Shown: positions 42,407 through 52,143 of the stretch, piece after piece
Numbering within the stretch: the first letter of the stretch is position 1
Layout: every line of letters starts with the position of its first letter
From: Pseudomonas asturiensis
Lineage (GTDB): Bacteria; Pseudomonadota; Gammaproteobacteria; Pseudomonadales; Pseudomonadaceae
Assembly (NCBI RefSeq): GCF_900143095.1
Contig: NZ_FRDA01000005.1
Span: forward strand, 310,001-374,000
Direction of reading: 5' to 3'
Length of the DNA: 64,000 nucleotides
The notes under the pieces: generated by a model
Databases searched by the model: none
What the model was told of the DNA's origin: nothing
The model's input: the letters and a program-made list of their open reading frames with translations, nothing else
Program-made: the position numbers and the translations under genes

Positions 42407-44191
42407 ATGGCCGAAGCAACAGCCGATCCTGTTCCAGCACGAGCGGGCGCACCTGACAAGAAGCCGTTGTTCGGGCTTTCTTTTCTGGAAAACCTTTCCG
42501 AAATGACCATGCTGCGTCAGATCGGCCTTATGGTCGGTCTGGCTGCAAGCGTGGCCATCGGCTTTGCCGTGGTGCTGTGGTCGCAGCAGCCGGACTACCG
42601 TCCGCTGTACGGCAGCCTGGCGGGCATGGACAGCAAACAGATCATGGACACGCTGACTGCTGCGAACATCAACTACACCGTCGAGCCCAACTCTGGCGCT
42701 CTGCTGGTCAAGGCCGATGACGTGCAGCGCGCACGCATTCAGCTGGCCCAGGCGGGCGTGGTGCAGAACGACGCCAATATCGGTTTCGAAATCCTCGACA
42801 AGGACCAGGGTCTGGGGACCAGTCAGTTCATGGAAGCCACGCGCTATCGCCGTGGTCTTGAAGGCGAACTGGCACGTACGATTTCAGCCCTGAACAACGT
42901 CAAGGGTGCGCGTGTGCATCTGGCCATTCCGAAGAGCTCGGTGTTTGTTCGCGATGATCGCAAGCCAAGCGCGTCGGTACTCGTCGAGCTGTATGCCGGT
43001 CGTTCGCTGGAGCCAAGTCAGGTTCTGGCTATCGTCAATCTGGTGGCAACCAGCGTTCCTGAACTGAGCAAATCACAGATTACCGTCGTCGATCAGAAGG
43101 GCCACCTGCTCTCGGATCAGGGTGAGAACTCCGAACTCACCATGGCCGGCAAGCAGTTCGATTACAGCCGCCGCATGGAAGGCATGCTGACGCAGCGTGT
43201 CCAGAACATTCTGCAACCGATCCTTGGCGCTGACCGCTACAAGGCCGAAGTGTCTGCTGTGGTTGATTTCAGTGCCGTAGAGTCGACAGCCGAAAGCTTC
43301 AACCCTGACCAGCCGGCCTTGCGCAGCGAGCAATCGGTGAACGAACAGCGCTCCAGCAGCCTGGGGCCGCAAGGTGTTCCGGGTGCCTTGAGCAACCAGC
43401 CGCCAGGACCTGCGACTGCACCGCAAAACGCTGCTGCAGGTGCCGCCGGTGCCGCTGCTGCGATTGCTCCAGGTCAGCCGCTGCTTGACGCCAACGGTCA
43501 GCAGATCATGGATCCGGCCACCGGTCAGCCTGCGCTGGCGCCGTACCCGGCCGACAAGCGTGTGCAATCCACCAAGAACTTTGAGCTCGACCGCTCCATC
43601 AGCCACACCAAACAACAGCAGGGTCGTTTGACCCGCCTGTCGGTTGCCGTGGTCGTCGATGACATGGTCAAGACCAACGCTGCCAACGGTGAAGTGACCC
43701 GCGCGCCGTGGAGTGCTGCCGATCTGGCGCGCTTCACGCGTCTGGTGCAGGACGCGGTGGGCTTCGATGCCAGCCGTGGCGACAGCGTCAGCGTGATCAA
43801 CGTGCCGTTCTCCAGCGAGCGTGCTGAAGTGCTGCCCGAGGCGTCGTTCTACTCGCAACCCTGGTTCTGGGACATCGTCAAACAGGCGGTGGGCGTCATC
43901 TTCATCCTGATTCTGGTGTTTGGCGTACTGCGTCCGGTGTTGAACAACATCACCACCGGCAAGAGCCGTGAGCTGGCCGGTTTCGGCGGCGATGCAGAGC
44001 TGGGTGGCATGGGCGGTCTGGATGGCGAATTGTCCAACGACCGTGTCAGCCTGGGTGGTCCGCAGAGCATTTTGTTGCCTAGCCCGACCGAGGGTTATGA
44101 CGCGCAGTTGAACGCAATCAAGAGTCTGGTGGCCGAAGATCCGGGTCGTGTGGCCCAGGTCGTGAAAGAGTGGATTAACACTGATGAATGA
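42407..44191 (+). CDS. fliF: MS-ring protein FliF
   Basis: 594 aa. A membrane helix at about 37-60 (GLMVGLAASVAIGFAVVLWS) is followed by two ring-building domains (YRPLYGSLAGMDSKQIMDTL; GARVHLAIPKSSVFVRD) and a Pro/Ala-rich insert; a second membrane helix is near 490-512 (GVIFILILVFGVLRPVL). The C-terminal tail that binds FliG is present (LVAEDPGRVAQVVKEWI). It forms the base of the motor in the inner membrane and overlaps fliG by 8 bases. Confidence 0.97.
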   Translation: MAEATADPVPARAGAPDKKPLFGLSFLENLSEMTMLRQIGLMVGLAASVAIGFAVVLWSQQPDYRPLYGSLAGMDSKQIMDTLTAANINYTVEPNSGALLVKADDVQRARIQLAQAGVVQNDANIGFEILDKDQGLGTSQFMEATRYRRGLEGELARTISALNNVKGARVHLAIPKSSVFVRDDRKPSASVLVELYAGRSLEPSQVLAIVNLVATSVPELSKSQITVVDQKGHLLSDQGENSELTMAGKQFDYSRRMEGMLTQRVQNILQPILGADRYKAEVSAVVDFSAVESTAESFNPDQPALRSEQSVNEQRSSSLGPQGVPGALSNQPPGPATAPQNAAAGAAGAAAAIAPGQPLLDANGQQIMDPATGQPALAPYPADKRVQSTKNFELDRSISHTKQQQGRLTRLSVAVVVDDMVKTNAANGEVTRAPWSAADLARFTRLVQDAVGFDASRGDSVSVINVPFSSERAEVLPEASFYSQPWFWDIVKQAVGVIFILILVFGVLRPVLNNITTGKSRELAGFGGDAELGGMGGLDGELSNDRVSLGGPQSILLPSPTEGYDAQLNAIKSLVAEDPGRVAQVVKEWINTDE

Positions 44192-45200
44192 TCGAGCCCT
44201 CGTAGCCAAACTCAGCAAGGTCGAGAAGGCAGCCGTGCTGCTGCTTTCTCTGGGTGAAACCGATGCGGCGCAGGTACTGCGTCACATGGGCCCCAAGGAA
44301 GTACAGAAAGTGGGCGTGGCCATGGCTCAGATGCGCAACGTGCATCGCGAGCAGGTCGAAGAAGTGATGAGCGAATTCGTCGACATCGTTGGCGACCAGA
44401 CCAGTCTGGGCGTCGGTTCCGATGGCTACATTCGCAAAATGCTGACTCAGGCACTGGGCGAAGACAAGGCCAACGGCCTGATCGACCGCATCCTGCTGGG
44501 TGGCAATACCAGCGGCCTGGACAGCCTCAAGTGGATGGAGCCGCGTGCGGTTGCCGATGTGATCCGCTTCGAGCACCCACAGATCCAGGCCATCGTGGTG
44601 GCGTATCTGGATGCTGACCAGGCGGGTGAGGTGCTCGGGCACTTTGACCATAAGGTGCGTCTGGACATCATCCTGCGCGTCTCGTCGCTGAACACCGTGC
44701 AGCCCGCAGCACTTAAAGAACTCAACCAGATTCTCGAGAAGCAGTTCTCCGGTAACGCCAACACGTCGCGTACGACCCTGGGTGGTATCAAGCGTGCGGC
44801 CGACATCATGAACTTCCTCGACAGCTCCATCGAAGGCGCACTCATGGACTCGATCCGCGAGGTCGACGAAGACCTCTCCGTGCAGATCGAAGACCTCATG
44901 TTTGTCTTCAACAACCTCTCCGACGTGGACGATCGCGGTATCCAGGCGCTGTTGCGCGAAGTGTCTTCGGACGTTCTGGTGCTGGCGCTCAAGGGTTCGG
45001 ACGAGGCGATCAAGGAAAAAATCTTCAAGAACATGTCCAAGCGAGCCGCAGAACTGTTGCGCGACGACCTGGAAGCCAAGGGTCCGGTGCGCGTCAGCGA
45101 TGTGGAAACTGCCCAGAAAGAAATCCTCACCATTGCGCGTCGCATGGCCGAAGCCGGCGAGATTGTGCTCGGTGGCAAGGGTGGCGAGGAAATGATCTAA
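44184..45200 (+). CDS. fliG: Motor switch protein FliG
   Basis: 338 aa with three FliG domains: N-terminal KVEKAAVLLLSLGETDAAQVLRHM, middle EHPQTIA-type EHPQIQAIVVAYLDADQAGEVL, and C-terminal torque-generating LMFVFNNLSDVDDRGIQALLREV with RAAELLRDDLEAKGPVRVSDVE. Charged residues of the torque helix are present. It sits on the MS ring and contacts FliM and the stators. Confidence 0.97.
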   Translation: MNDRALVAKLSKVEKAAVLLLSLGETDAAQVLRHMGPKEVQKVGVAMAQMRNVHREQVEEVMSEFVDIVGDQTSLGVGSDGYIRKMLTQALGEDKANGLIDRILLGGNTSGLDSLKWMEPRAVADVIRFEHPQIQAIVVAYLDADQAGEVLGHFDHKVRLDIILRVSSLNTVQPAALKELNQILEKQFSGNANTSRTTLGGIKRAADIMNFLDSSIEGALMDSIREVDEDLSVQIEDLMFVFNNLSDVDDRGIQALLREVSSDVLVLALKGSDEAIKEKIFKNMSKRAAELLRDDLEAKGPVRVSDVETAQKEILTIARRMAEAGEIVLGGKGGEEMI

Positions 45201-45215
45201 GGATTCAGCCGACTC

Positions 45216-46046
45216 ATGTCCAGTTCCAATAAAGAATCGGCCAGCGACCTCATTCGGGCCAAGGACGTCAGCGGTCTCGATCTCTGGGCATTGCCCAGCT
45301 TCGACCCGCATGTAGAGCCTGAGCCTGAGCCCGAACCTGAAGCGGTTGACGAACCGGCCGAGATGGAAGAAGTGCCGCTGGATGAAGTCCAGCCGCTGAC
45401 CCTGGAAGAGCTGGAAAGCATTCGCCAGGAAGCCTGGAACGAGGGTTTCGCCACGGGTGAAAAAGAGGGCTTCCACAGCACTCAGCTCAAGGTCAGGCAG
45501 GAAGCGGAAGTGGCATTGGCAGGCAAGATCGGCAGCCTTGAAAAGCTGATGGTCAGCCTGCTCGATCCGATTGCCGAGCAGGATACCCAGATTGAAAAAG
45601 CGGTCATTCACCTGGTCGAGCACATCGCTCGCCAGGTGATTCAGCGTGAGCTGTCGACCGATTCGGCGCAGATCGCCCATGTATTGCGCGACGCCCTGAA
45701 GCTGCTGCCGATGGGTGCCAACAATCTGCGCATTTTTATCAACCCTCAGGATTTTGCGCTGGTCAAAGCCATGCGCGAGCGTCATGAGGAGGCTTGGAAG
45801 ATCGTCGAGGACGAAGCGCTGTTGCCGGGCGGCTGCCGGATTGAAACCGAGCACAGCCGTATCGATGCCAGTGTCGAAACCCGGATTGCCCTGGCGATTT
45901 CGAAAATGCACGATCAATTGCATGAGCAGGTGACGCATCCTGCTGCGCCTGATGTCAGTGTCGAGCTGGATATCGCGCCGGTTGAGGCGTCAAAGCCGGC
46001 TCCTACAACAGCTGCGCCTGACGTGGACAACCTCGATGCGCCTTGA
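45216..46046 (+). CDS. fliH: Flagellar assembly protein FliH
   Basis: 276 aa. The N-terminal part is acidic ([20 protein letters not shown] near 32-51); the middle is a coiled coil; the C-terminal FliH domain has [18 protein letters not shown] and [15 protein letters not shown]. It regulates the FliI ATPase and docks it to the C ring. AAGGA precedes the ATG; it overlaps fliI by 11 bases. Confidence 0.94.
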   Translation: MSSSNKESASDLIRAKDVSGLDLWALPSFDPHVEPEPEPEPEAVDEPAEMEEVPLDEVQPLTLEELESIRQEAWNEGFATGEKEGFHSTQLKVRQEAEVALAGKIGSLEKLMVSLLDPIAEQDTQIEKAVIHLVEHIARQVIQRELSTDSAQIAHVLRDALKLLPMGANNLRIFINPQDFALVKAMRERHEEAWKIVEDEALLPGGCRIETEHSRIDASVETRIALAISKMHDQLHEQVTHPAAPDVSVELDIAPVEASKPAPTTAAPDVDNLDAP

Positions 46047-47394
46047 TCGCACGAGTTTCGGCAAACGGCTCGGTTCGTATGCCGATTCCATCAGCCTGCC
46101 GGTACAGCCAGTCGTGGAGGGGCGACTGCTGCGCATGGTCGGCCTGACGCTCGAAGCCGAAGGCTTGCGTGCTGCCATGGGCAGTCGCTGTGTCGTGATC
46201 AACGACGACAGCCATCATCCGGTCGAAGTCGAGGCCGAAGTGATGGGGTTTTCCGGTGGCAAGGTATTCCTGATGCCGGTTGGCAGTGTCGCAGGCATTG
46301 CGCCAGGCGCGCGCGTGGTGCCGCTGGCCGATACCGGGCGATTGCCGATGGGCATGAGCATGCTGGGTCGCGTACTGGACGGTGCGGGCCGCCCGCTGGA
46401 TGGGCGTCCGCCGATCAAGGCCGAAGACTGGGTACCGATGGATGGCCCGACCATCAACCCGCTCAAGCGCAATCCCATCAGTCAGCCACTGGATGTCGGT
46501 ATTCGTTGCATCAACGGTTTGTTGACGGTCGGCCGCGGCCAGCGTCTGGGGCTGTTCGCCGGTACGGGCGTTGGCAAGAGCGTGCTGCTGGGCATGATGA
46601 CGCGCTTTACCGAGGCGGACATCATCGTGGTGGGCTTGATCGGTGAGCGGGGTCGTGAGGTGAAGGAGTTCATCGAGCATATTCTTGGCGAGGAAGGCCT
46701 CAAACGCTCTGTGGTTGTGGCATCGCCAGCCGACGACGCTCCGCTCATGCGTCTGCGTGCGGCGATGTACTGCACGCGCATCGCTGAATATTTTCGTGAT
46801 CAGGGCAAGAACGTCCTGTTGCTGATGGATTCCCTGACCCGTTTTGCCCAGGCCCAGCGTGAAATCGCGCTGGCCATTGGTGAACCGCCTGCCACCAAAG
46901 GCTATCCGCCTTCGGTATTTGCCCGTTTGCCCAAACTGGTGGAGCGCGCCGGTAATGCTGAAGCGGGCGGCGGCTCGATCACCGCGTTCTATACCGTACT
47001 GTCAGAAGGCGATGATCAGCAGGACCCGATTGCCGACTCTGCGCGTGGCGTGCTCGATGGTCATATCGTGCTGTCGCGGCGACTGGCCGAGGAGGGGCAT
47101 TACCCGGCTATCGATATCGAAGCGTCCATCAGTCGGGTCATGCCTGCGGTGGTGACGGCCGAGCACATGGCGCGGGCGCAGCACTTCAAGCAACTGTGGT
47201 CACGTTATCAACAGGCTCGGGATCTGATCAGTGTGGGCGCTTATGTCGCCGGCGGTGATCGCGAGACGGACATGGCCATTGCCTTGCAGCCGATGCTGGT
47301 GCGCTATCAGCGTCAGGGTCTGCACGATAACGAAAGCATGCAGGCCAGTGGCGAGGCGCTGGCTGCGGTGTTCGGCCCGGCTCCGGGCGGCTGA
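46036..47394 (+). CDS. fliI: Flagellum-specific ATPase FliI
   Basis: 452 aa from ATG 46036 ([12 protein letters not shown]), inside the end of fliH. Walker A reads [14 protein letters not shown] near 170-183; Walker B is in [27 protein letters not shown]-type sequence; the [16 protein letters not shown] and [11 protein letters not shown] blocks are typical. It powers the early steps of type III flagellar export as a hexamer. Confidence 0.97.
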   Translation: MRLDRTSFGKRLGSYADSISLPVQPVVEGRLLRMVGLTLEAEGLRAAMGSRCVVINDDSHHPVEVEAEVMGFSGGKVFLMPVGSVAGIAPGARVVPLADTGRLPMGMSMLGRVLDGAGRPLDGRPPIKAEDWVPMDGPTINPLKRNPISQPLDVGIRCINGLLTVGRGQRLGLFAGTGVGKSVLLGMMTRFTEADIIVVGLIGERGREVKEFIEHILGEEGLKRSVVVASPADDAPLMRLRAAMYCTRIAEYFRDQGKNVLLLMDSLTRFAQAQREIALAIGEPPATKGYPPSVFARLPKLVERAGNAEAGGGSITAFYTVLSEGDDQQDPIADSARGVLDGHIVLSRRLAEEGHYPAIDIEASISRVMPAVVTAEHMARAQHFKQLWSRYQQARDLISVGAYVAGGDRETDMAIALQPMLVRYQRQGLHDNESMQASGEALAAVFGPAPGG

Positions 47395-47400
47395 TAGACC

Positions 47401-47850
47401 ATGGCGCAGAGTCGAGCGGCGCGTCTGGCGCCTGTGGTCGAGATGGCGGAAGCCGCCGAACGTTCGGCGGCGCAGCGTCTCGGGCATTTCCAGGGGCAGG
47501 TCAATCTGGCCAACAACAAGCTGCAGGAGCTGGACCAGTTTCGCCACGATTATCAGCAGCAATGGCTGCAGCGCGGCAGTGCGGGCGTCTCCGGTCAATG
47601 GTTGCTGGGTTATCAGCGCTTTCTCAGTCAGCTCGACGTTGCGGTTGCCCAGCAGCACAAGAGTCTGGAATGGCACAAGGTCAACCTGGAAAAGGCCCGT
47701 GGTTCATGGCAGGAGGCCTACGCGCGCGTTGAAGGCCTGCGCAAACTGGTCCAGCGCTACATCGACGAGGCGCGCAAGCTTGAAGACAAGCGCGAGCAGA
47801 AGTTGCTGGACGAATTATCCCAGCGTTTGCCTAGACACGAACAATACTGA
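47401..47850 (+). CDS. fliJ: Flagellar export protein FliJ
   Basis: 149 aa, nearly all helix and rich in Gln/Glu/Arg/Lys, consistent with the two-helix coiled coil of FliJ (LAPVVEMAEAAERSAAQRLG; LEWHKVNLEKARGSWQEA). It sits in the FliI ring and contacts FlhA. It starts 6 bases after fliI and is probably the last fli gene of this operon; the next gene follows 60 bases on. Confidence 0.92.
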   Translation: MAQSRAARLAPVVEMAEAAERSAAQRLGHFQGQVNLANNKLQELDQFRHDYQQQWLQRGSAGVSGQWLLGYQRFLSQLDVAVAQQHKSLEWHKVNLEKARGSWQEAYARVEGLRKLVQRYIDEARKLEDKREQKLLDELSQRLPRHEQY

Positions 47851-47910
47851 CTGTCGCCGACTGGTCTACGCTCTTCAGTGTCTCGGCGATGAAACATTTC
47901 AGGAATCCCT

Positions 47911-48213
47911 ATGACAGTCACTTCCGAGCTTTCCCCGGACAGGCGGCAACTGACCCTCTACATTGCGGGGCGTTTTGATTTCGCCACGCATCAGGCCTTT
48001 CGCAGTGCCTACGAGGGACAATCCGCAGACCTCAGCTATGTCGTCGACCTTCGCGACACTCACTATCTGGACAGCTCGGCGCTGGGCATGCTGCTGTTGC
48101 TGCGCGACCATGCCGGTGGCGACAGGGCGAAGGTGCGGCTCATCAACTGCACGGCCGATGTGTTCAAGATTCTGACGATCTCCAATTTCTCCAAGCTCTT
48201 TCAGTTGAGCTGA
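47911..48213 (+). CDS. STAS-domain anti-sigma factor antagonist
   Basis: 100 aa, one STAS domain. The phosphorylation motif LDSSALGMLLLLRDH places the likely target at Ser56. Such proteins bind a kinase-type anti-sigma factor when unphosphorylated. It is 3 bases before a gene for a phosphatase/kinase with which it would form a partner-switching pair, like HsbA with HsbR in P. aeruginosa. Placement between fliJ and fliK suggests control of flagellar output; the target is not known from sequence. Confidence 0.92.
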   Translation: MTVTSELSPDRRQLTLYIAGRFDFATHQAFRSAYEGQSADLSYVVDLRDTHYLDSSALGMLLLLRDHAGGDRAKVRLINCTADVFKILTISNFSKLFQLS

Positions 48214-48216
48214 CGT

Positions 48217-49914
48217 TTGCAGTCTCCGTCGAAAGGCCTGTGCATTCTGATTGCCGACGACAGCGCCAGTGACCGCTTGCTGCTGTCGACCATTGTCGGT
48301 CGTCAGGGCCACAGAGTGCTGAGTGCGGCCAATGGGCTGGAGGCTATCGCCATCTTCAATGTCGAGCGTCCGCACCTGATTCTGATGGACGCGATGATGC
48401 CGCTCATGGACGGGTTCGAGGCCGCACGGCGGATCAAGGCCATGGCGGGCGAGTCGCTGGTGCCGATCATCTTCCTCACGTCCCTGACCGAAAGCGAAGC
48501 ACTGGCGCGTTGTCTGGATGCCGGTGGCGACGATTTTCTGTCCAAGCCCTACAACCCATCCGTACTGGCCGCCAAGATCAATGCCATGAACCGGCTCCGG
48601 ATACTGCAGGCTACTGTTCTGCAGCAGCGGGATCTGATTGCCACTCACCATGAGTACCTGCTCAACGAGCAGCGTGTCGCCAAGGCGGTGTTCGATCAGG
48701 TGGCGCATTCGGGGTGTCTGGGGGCGTCCAACATTCGCTATCTGCAATCGCCTTATGCGCTCTTTAACGGTGACCTGATGCTGGCGGCCTACACACCTGC
48801 CGGGCAGATGCACGTCCTGTTGGGCGACTTCACGGGGCATGGGCTGCCCGCTGCGGTGGGTGCGATGCCGTTGGCTGAGGTGTTTTACGGCATGACTGCG
48901 AAGGGCTTCGGGCTGGTCGAAATCCTTCGTGAAATGAATGCCAAGCTCAAGCGCATTCTGCCGATCGACATGTTCTGCTGCGCGACCTTGCTGTGCGTCA
49001 ATTCCGAACAGCGACAGGTAGAGGTCTGGAGTGGCGGCTTGCCGGACGGCTACCTGTTGCGCGGGGTTGAGGGCGATGCAGTGCCGCTGGTTTCCCGGCA
49101 CTTGCCTCTGGGCGTGTTGAGTGTGGAGGCCTTCGAGGTGCGCACCGACGTCTATCCCGTGACCCCTGGTGACCGGATATTTCTGCTTTCCGATGGTGTG
49201 CTCGATACCAGTGACAGTCGCGATCAGCGATTCGGCGTGCAGCGACTCCATGATGTGTTGGCGGCCAACCATCAGCCATCGCTGCTCATTCAGGAAATTC
49301 TTCAGGCGCTGAATGATTTTGGCGGCAAGGCCCGCGACGACGTCAGCCTGCTGGAAATCACTATCATCGACGAGGCACAGGGGCCGCTGCCCAGCCCCAC
49401 CTATTCCGACAGCGGTGCGTCGAGTCCTCTGGACTGGTCTGCCAGTTTCGAATTCCGGGCCTCGACGCTCAGGCGTTTCAATCCGGTGCCTTATCTCCTG
49501 CAATTGCTGCTTGAAGTACACGGCCTGCGTAATCAGGGCGGCGCGTTGCATGCGGTCATGGGCGAGCTGTACAGCAACGCCCTGGAGCATGGTGTGCTAG
49601 GGTTGGACTCGGCGCTCAAACAGGATGCCTCGGGTTTTGCTCGCTACTATGAGTTGCGTGCCGAGCGTCTGAGCAGGCTGCAGGCGGGGTTCATTCGCGT
49701 GAACCTGCAGATCGAGCCGGCAGGGCGTGGCGGTCTCCTGACGCTGAGTGTCGAAGACAGTGGCAACGGGTTTGATGCGCAGCAGGTGGTGGGGCATGTT
49801 CCTGTCGACGACGGCCTGTATGGTCGGGGTATCAGACTTGTGTGTGAATTGAGCCGAGAGGCCAGATGGTCCACGGACGGCAGGATCGCCTGCGTGGAAT
49901 TTTCCTGGGAGTGA
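48217..49914 (+). CDS. Response regulator with PP2C phosphatase and HATPase domains (HsbR-like)
   Basis: 565 aa from a TTG start just after the STAS gene. The receiver domain (about 7-125) has DD near 14-15 and phospho-acceptor Asp58 in LILMDAMMPLMDG. The PP2C/SpoIIE domain (about 180-385) has LLGDFTGHGLPAA, FLLSDGVLDTSD and ARDDVSLLEI, all with metal-binding Asp. The C-terminal HATPase domain (about 410-565) has the N box GELYSNALEHG and SVEDSGNGFD. It can in principle both phosphorylate and dephosphorylate the STAS partner, with the receiver selecting the activity. Confidence 0.93.
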   Translation: MQSPSKGLCILIADDSASDRLLLSTIVGRQGHRVLSAANGLEAIAIFNVERPHLILMDAMMPLMDGFEAARRIKAMAGESLVPIIFLTSLTESEALARCLDAGGDDFLSKPYNPSVLAAKINAMNRLRILQATVLQQRDLIATHHEYLLNEQRVAKAVFDQVAHSGCLGASNIRYLQSPYALFNGDLMLAAYTPAGQMHVLLGDFTGHGLPAAVGAMPLAEVFYGMTAKGFGLVEILREMNAKLKRILPIDMFCCATLLCVNSEQRQVEVWSGGLPDGYLLRGVEGDAVPLVSRHLPLGVLSVEAFEVRTDVYPVTPGDRIFLLSDGVLDTSDSRDQRFGVQRLHDVLAANHQPSLLIQEILQALNDFGGKARDDVSLLEITIIDEAQGPLPSPTYSDSGASSPLDWSASFEFRASTLRRFNPVPYLLQLLLEVHGLRNQGGALHAVMGELYSNALEHGVLGLDSALKQDASGFARYYELRAERLSRLQAGFIRVNLQIEPAGRGGLLTLSVEDSGNGFDAQQVVGHVPVDDGLYGRGIRLVCELSREARWSTDGRIACVEFSWE

Positions 49915-49957
49915 GTGGCATAATCGCGCCCTTAAGTCTTGATCAAGGAGTGAGCAA

Positions 49958-50314
49958 GTGTCGGTTCATCTGGATTACAGCGTGCTGAGCGCTTTGCAGG
50001 AAGTCATGGAGGATGAATATCCGACATTGCTGGATGTGTTTCTGAAGGACTCCGAGCAGCGCCTTTCGCATCTGCGCATGGCACTGGAGCCTCAGGGCCT
50101 GGATCTTGAAACGCTGAGTCTGACGGCTCACAGCTTCAAGGGTAGCAGCAGCAATATGGGTGCCTTGCACCTTTCCGAGCTCTGCCGTCAGCTGGAAGAG
50201 CGTGCCCGGCAGCAGGAGACCGCAGGGCTCGAAGAACTGATCGGCAAGATCGACAGCGAGTACGTCACCATCCGCCGACTGTTCGCCGCAGAACGCCAGT
50301 TGTTCGTCGGCTGA
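49958..50314 (+). CDS. Hpt-domain phosphotransfer protein
   Basis: 118 aa from GTG 49958, 7 bases after AAGGAG. The Hpt helix carries LTAHSFKGSSSNMGA with the phospho-acceptor at His58. It probably passes phosphate between a hybrid kinase elsewhere and a receiver; the adjacent receiver-phosphatase protein is the obvious partner, by position only. Confidence 0.92.
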   Translation: MSVHLDYSVLSALQEVMEDEYPTLLDVFLKDSEQRLSHLRMALEPQGLDLETLSLTAHSFKGSSSNMGALHLSELCRQLEERARQQETAGLEELIGKIDSEYVTIRRLFAAERQLFVG

Positions 50315-50352
50315 CGAGGTATCTGCCCCTCGCTGAAACGCAGTCTGCGTGT

Positions 50353-50367
50353 TGGCCCGACTCTTGC
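50353..50367 (+). promoter_or_regulatory. Sigma-54 promoter of fliK
   Basis: TGGCCC-GACTC-TTGC with correct spacing. The predicted start is about 50379, 28 bases before the fliK ATG. fliK is a FleR/RpoN gene in P. aeruginosa. Confidence 0.8.
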
Positions 50368-50406
50368 AATCCTGTTCGGTAACCAGCTGCTCATGCGGAG
50401 ACCGAA

Positions 50407-51819
50407 ATGCCCCTCGCCACCAACGCGCTTCTTCAGGCCACTGCCACCTCGACCGCCCGGTCTGGTGCGGCCAGCAATGCGATCAAACCTGCGGACAGCA
50501 GCAAGGACGAGGCCGCGAGCTTCTCTAACGTGTATGCCAAGCAGGCAAAGGACGCGGCTTCGGCACGCGACGACGCCCCTGTTAAATCGACCCGTGACAA
50601 GCCAGGTCCGGATAAGGACAAGGTAGCGGCTGGCAAGGACAACGCCTCCACCGACTCCTCGTCTGCCGCCGACGCGTCAACCGTTGCCGATAGCGGCAAT
50701 GGTTTGCCTGCGCAGGCTACTGCTGTCGATGCTGACAAGGCAGACGCTGATGCCGCGCAGGCGGATGCCCAGGCGTCCGAAGAGGCCACGCTGGTTGTAA
50801 CCGATCCTGTGCTGGACCCGGCGCTGCAAGCGCTGGTAGCACAGACACCGACGCTGCCGTTGCAATCCGCTGCCGCCAAGCCGGTCAGTCCCGATCCCAA
50901 GACGGCCTCTGCAACCCAGCTGATTGCCGGCACCACGGCAACCTTGCCTGCCGCACCGGCAGCAGCGGAAGAAGCGTTCAATCCCGACGCCGATCCGCTG
51001 GATGGTTTGGAGGCGGTGCAGCTCGCTCTGGAAAACGCCGGTGCCCGAACTCACCTGGCCAGCCAGAATGCTCAAGCCGCCAGCAAAGCGACGCCTTCCA
51101 ACGCAGAAGCGGATCCCTCACAGAATATCGCCAATAACCTGTCGGCATTGAGCGAGCAGCTTCCCTCCGAAGGCAGCAGCACCGAAAGCAGCGACAAGTC
51201 CTTCAGCGGCCTGATTGGTGAGGGCCTCAAAGATGTCAAAGCTGCAGCGGGCGATACCCGTGTCGACAACTTCGCCGACCGCCTGGCCGCCTTGAGCCAG
51301 GCCGCGCAACCCGCCAGGGTCGCAGCCGCGCCTGCGTCCACACCGTTGATGAGCCAGCCACTGGCGATGCACCAGAGCGGCTGGACCGAAGGCGTGGTGG
51401 ATCGCGTCATGTACCTGTCGAGTCAAAACCTGAAATCGGCCGAGATCAAGCTTGAGCCGGCCGAGTTGGGCCGCTTGGACATCCGCGTCAGCATGGCGCC
51501 GGACCAGCAGACTCAGGTCACGTTCATGAGCGCACACCTGGGCGTTCGTGAAGCGCTTGAGAACCAGATGTCACGTCTGCGCGAGTCATTCAACCAGCAG
51601 GGCCTCGGTCAGGTTGATGTGAACGTCTCCGATCAATCCCAACAGCAGGCTCAGCAGCAGGCGCAGGAACAGGCCAGCAGGGCTCAGCGTGGCGGGCGCA
51701 GTGGAGGAATGGGCTCGGGTGATGGTTCCGATGACGGCGGTATCGCCGACGCTGCCGTTGCTGTCAGCCAGCCGGCGGCGCGAGTGATTGGCACCAGCGA
51801 GATCGATTACTACGCTTGA
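50407..51819 (+). CDS. fliK: Flagellar hook-length control protein FliK
   Basis: 470 aa. The first ~330 residues are low-complexity, rich in Ala, Asp, Ser and Thr, as in other FliK ruler regions. The C-terminal Flg_hook domain (about 335-425) has LKSAEIKLEPAELGRLDIRV, THEV-like QVTFMSAHLGVREALENQM and LRESFNQQGL. A Gln-rich stretch (QSQQQAQQQAQEQ) follows. It measures hook length and switches FlhB to filament export. GGAG precedes the ATG. Confidence 0.94.
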   Translation: MPLATNALLQATATSTARSGAASNAIKPADSSKDEAASFSNVYAKQAKDAASARDDAPVKSTRDKPGPDKDKVAAGKDNASTDSSSAADASTVADSGNGLPAQATAVDADKADADAAQADAQASEEATLVVTDPVLDPALQALVAQTPTLPLQSAAAKPVSPDPKTASATQLIAGTTATLPAAPAAAEEAFNPDADPLDGLEAVQLALENAGARTHLASQNAQAASKATPSNAEADPSQNIANNLSALSEQLPSEGSSTESSDKSFSGLIGEGLKDVKAAAGDTRVDNFADRLAALSQAAQPARVAAAPASTPLMSQPLAMHQSGWTEGVVDRVMYLSSQNLKSAEIKLEPAELGRLDIRVSMAPDQQTQVTFMSAHLGVREALENQMSRLRESFNQQGLGQVDVNVSDQSQQQAQQQAQEQASRAQRGGRSGGMGSGDGSDDGGIADAAVAVSQPAARVIGTSEIDYYA

Positions 51820-52077
51820 CCGTGTCCTGGTCTTCGCAGCAAACAGGGCGCCTTGGGCGCGCATCAGACGGCGATGAGCAATGACTCGGTATGGCGGATA
51901 AGACCGCGTCGCGCTCGTCGTCGGATTGCCGCCATGATCCGGCGCGCGCTCGCCCATACAACCGGGTTTCTTCACTCGCTCGTGTGCGGACTCATCAGAA
52001 ATGCCGTTGTGCATCGGGCGGGGTGATCAAGCGGCTGGTAACTGTTTGTGTCCAATACGCCCCCTCCGATACAACTC
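51820..52077 (+). other. Intergenic region between fliK and the fliL promoter
   Basis: I see no gene here. A short GCGCC-TTG-GGCGC hairpin near 51849 could end fliK transcripts but has no T run. The 3' end leads directly into the fliL sigma-54 promoter. Apparent open frames on either strand lack ribosome sites. Confidence 0.5.
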
Positions 52078-52092
52078 TGGCATAACACTTGC
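52078..52092 (+). promoter_or_regulatory. Sigma-54 promoter of fliLMNOPQR-flhB
   Basis: TGGCAT-AACAC-TTGC with GG-N10-GC spacing. The predicted start is about 52104, 40 bases before fliL. Confidence 0.85.
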
Positions 52093-52101
52093 TCTTCCCC
52101 T

Positions 52102-52132
52102 GTCACGTATTGAAGACTCCTTGAATAGTGAC
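52102..52132. promoter_or_regulatory. FleQ-box-like inverted pair in the fliL leader
   Basis: GTCACGTATTGAAG at 52102 and CTTGAATAGTGAC at 52120 form a near-perfect inverted repeat of GTCA-type half-sites. The right arm lies at +17 to +29, the place of the boxes at fliE, flhA and flgA. FleQ binding in the fliL leader is known in P. aeruginosa. Confidence 0.45.
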
Positions 52133-52143
52133 GGATTATTGGC

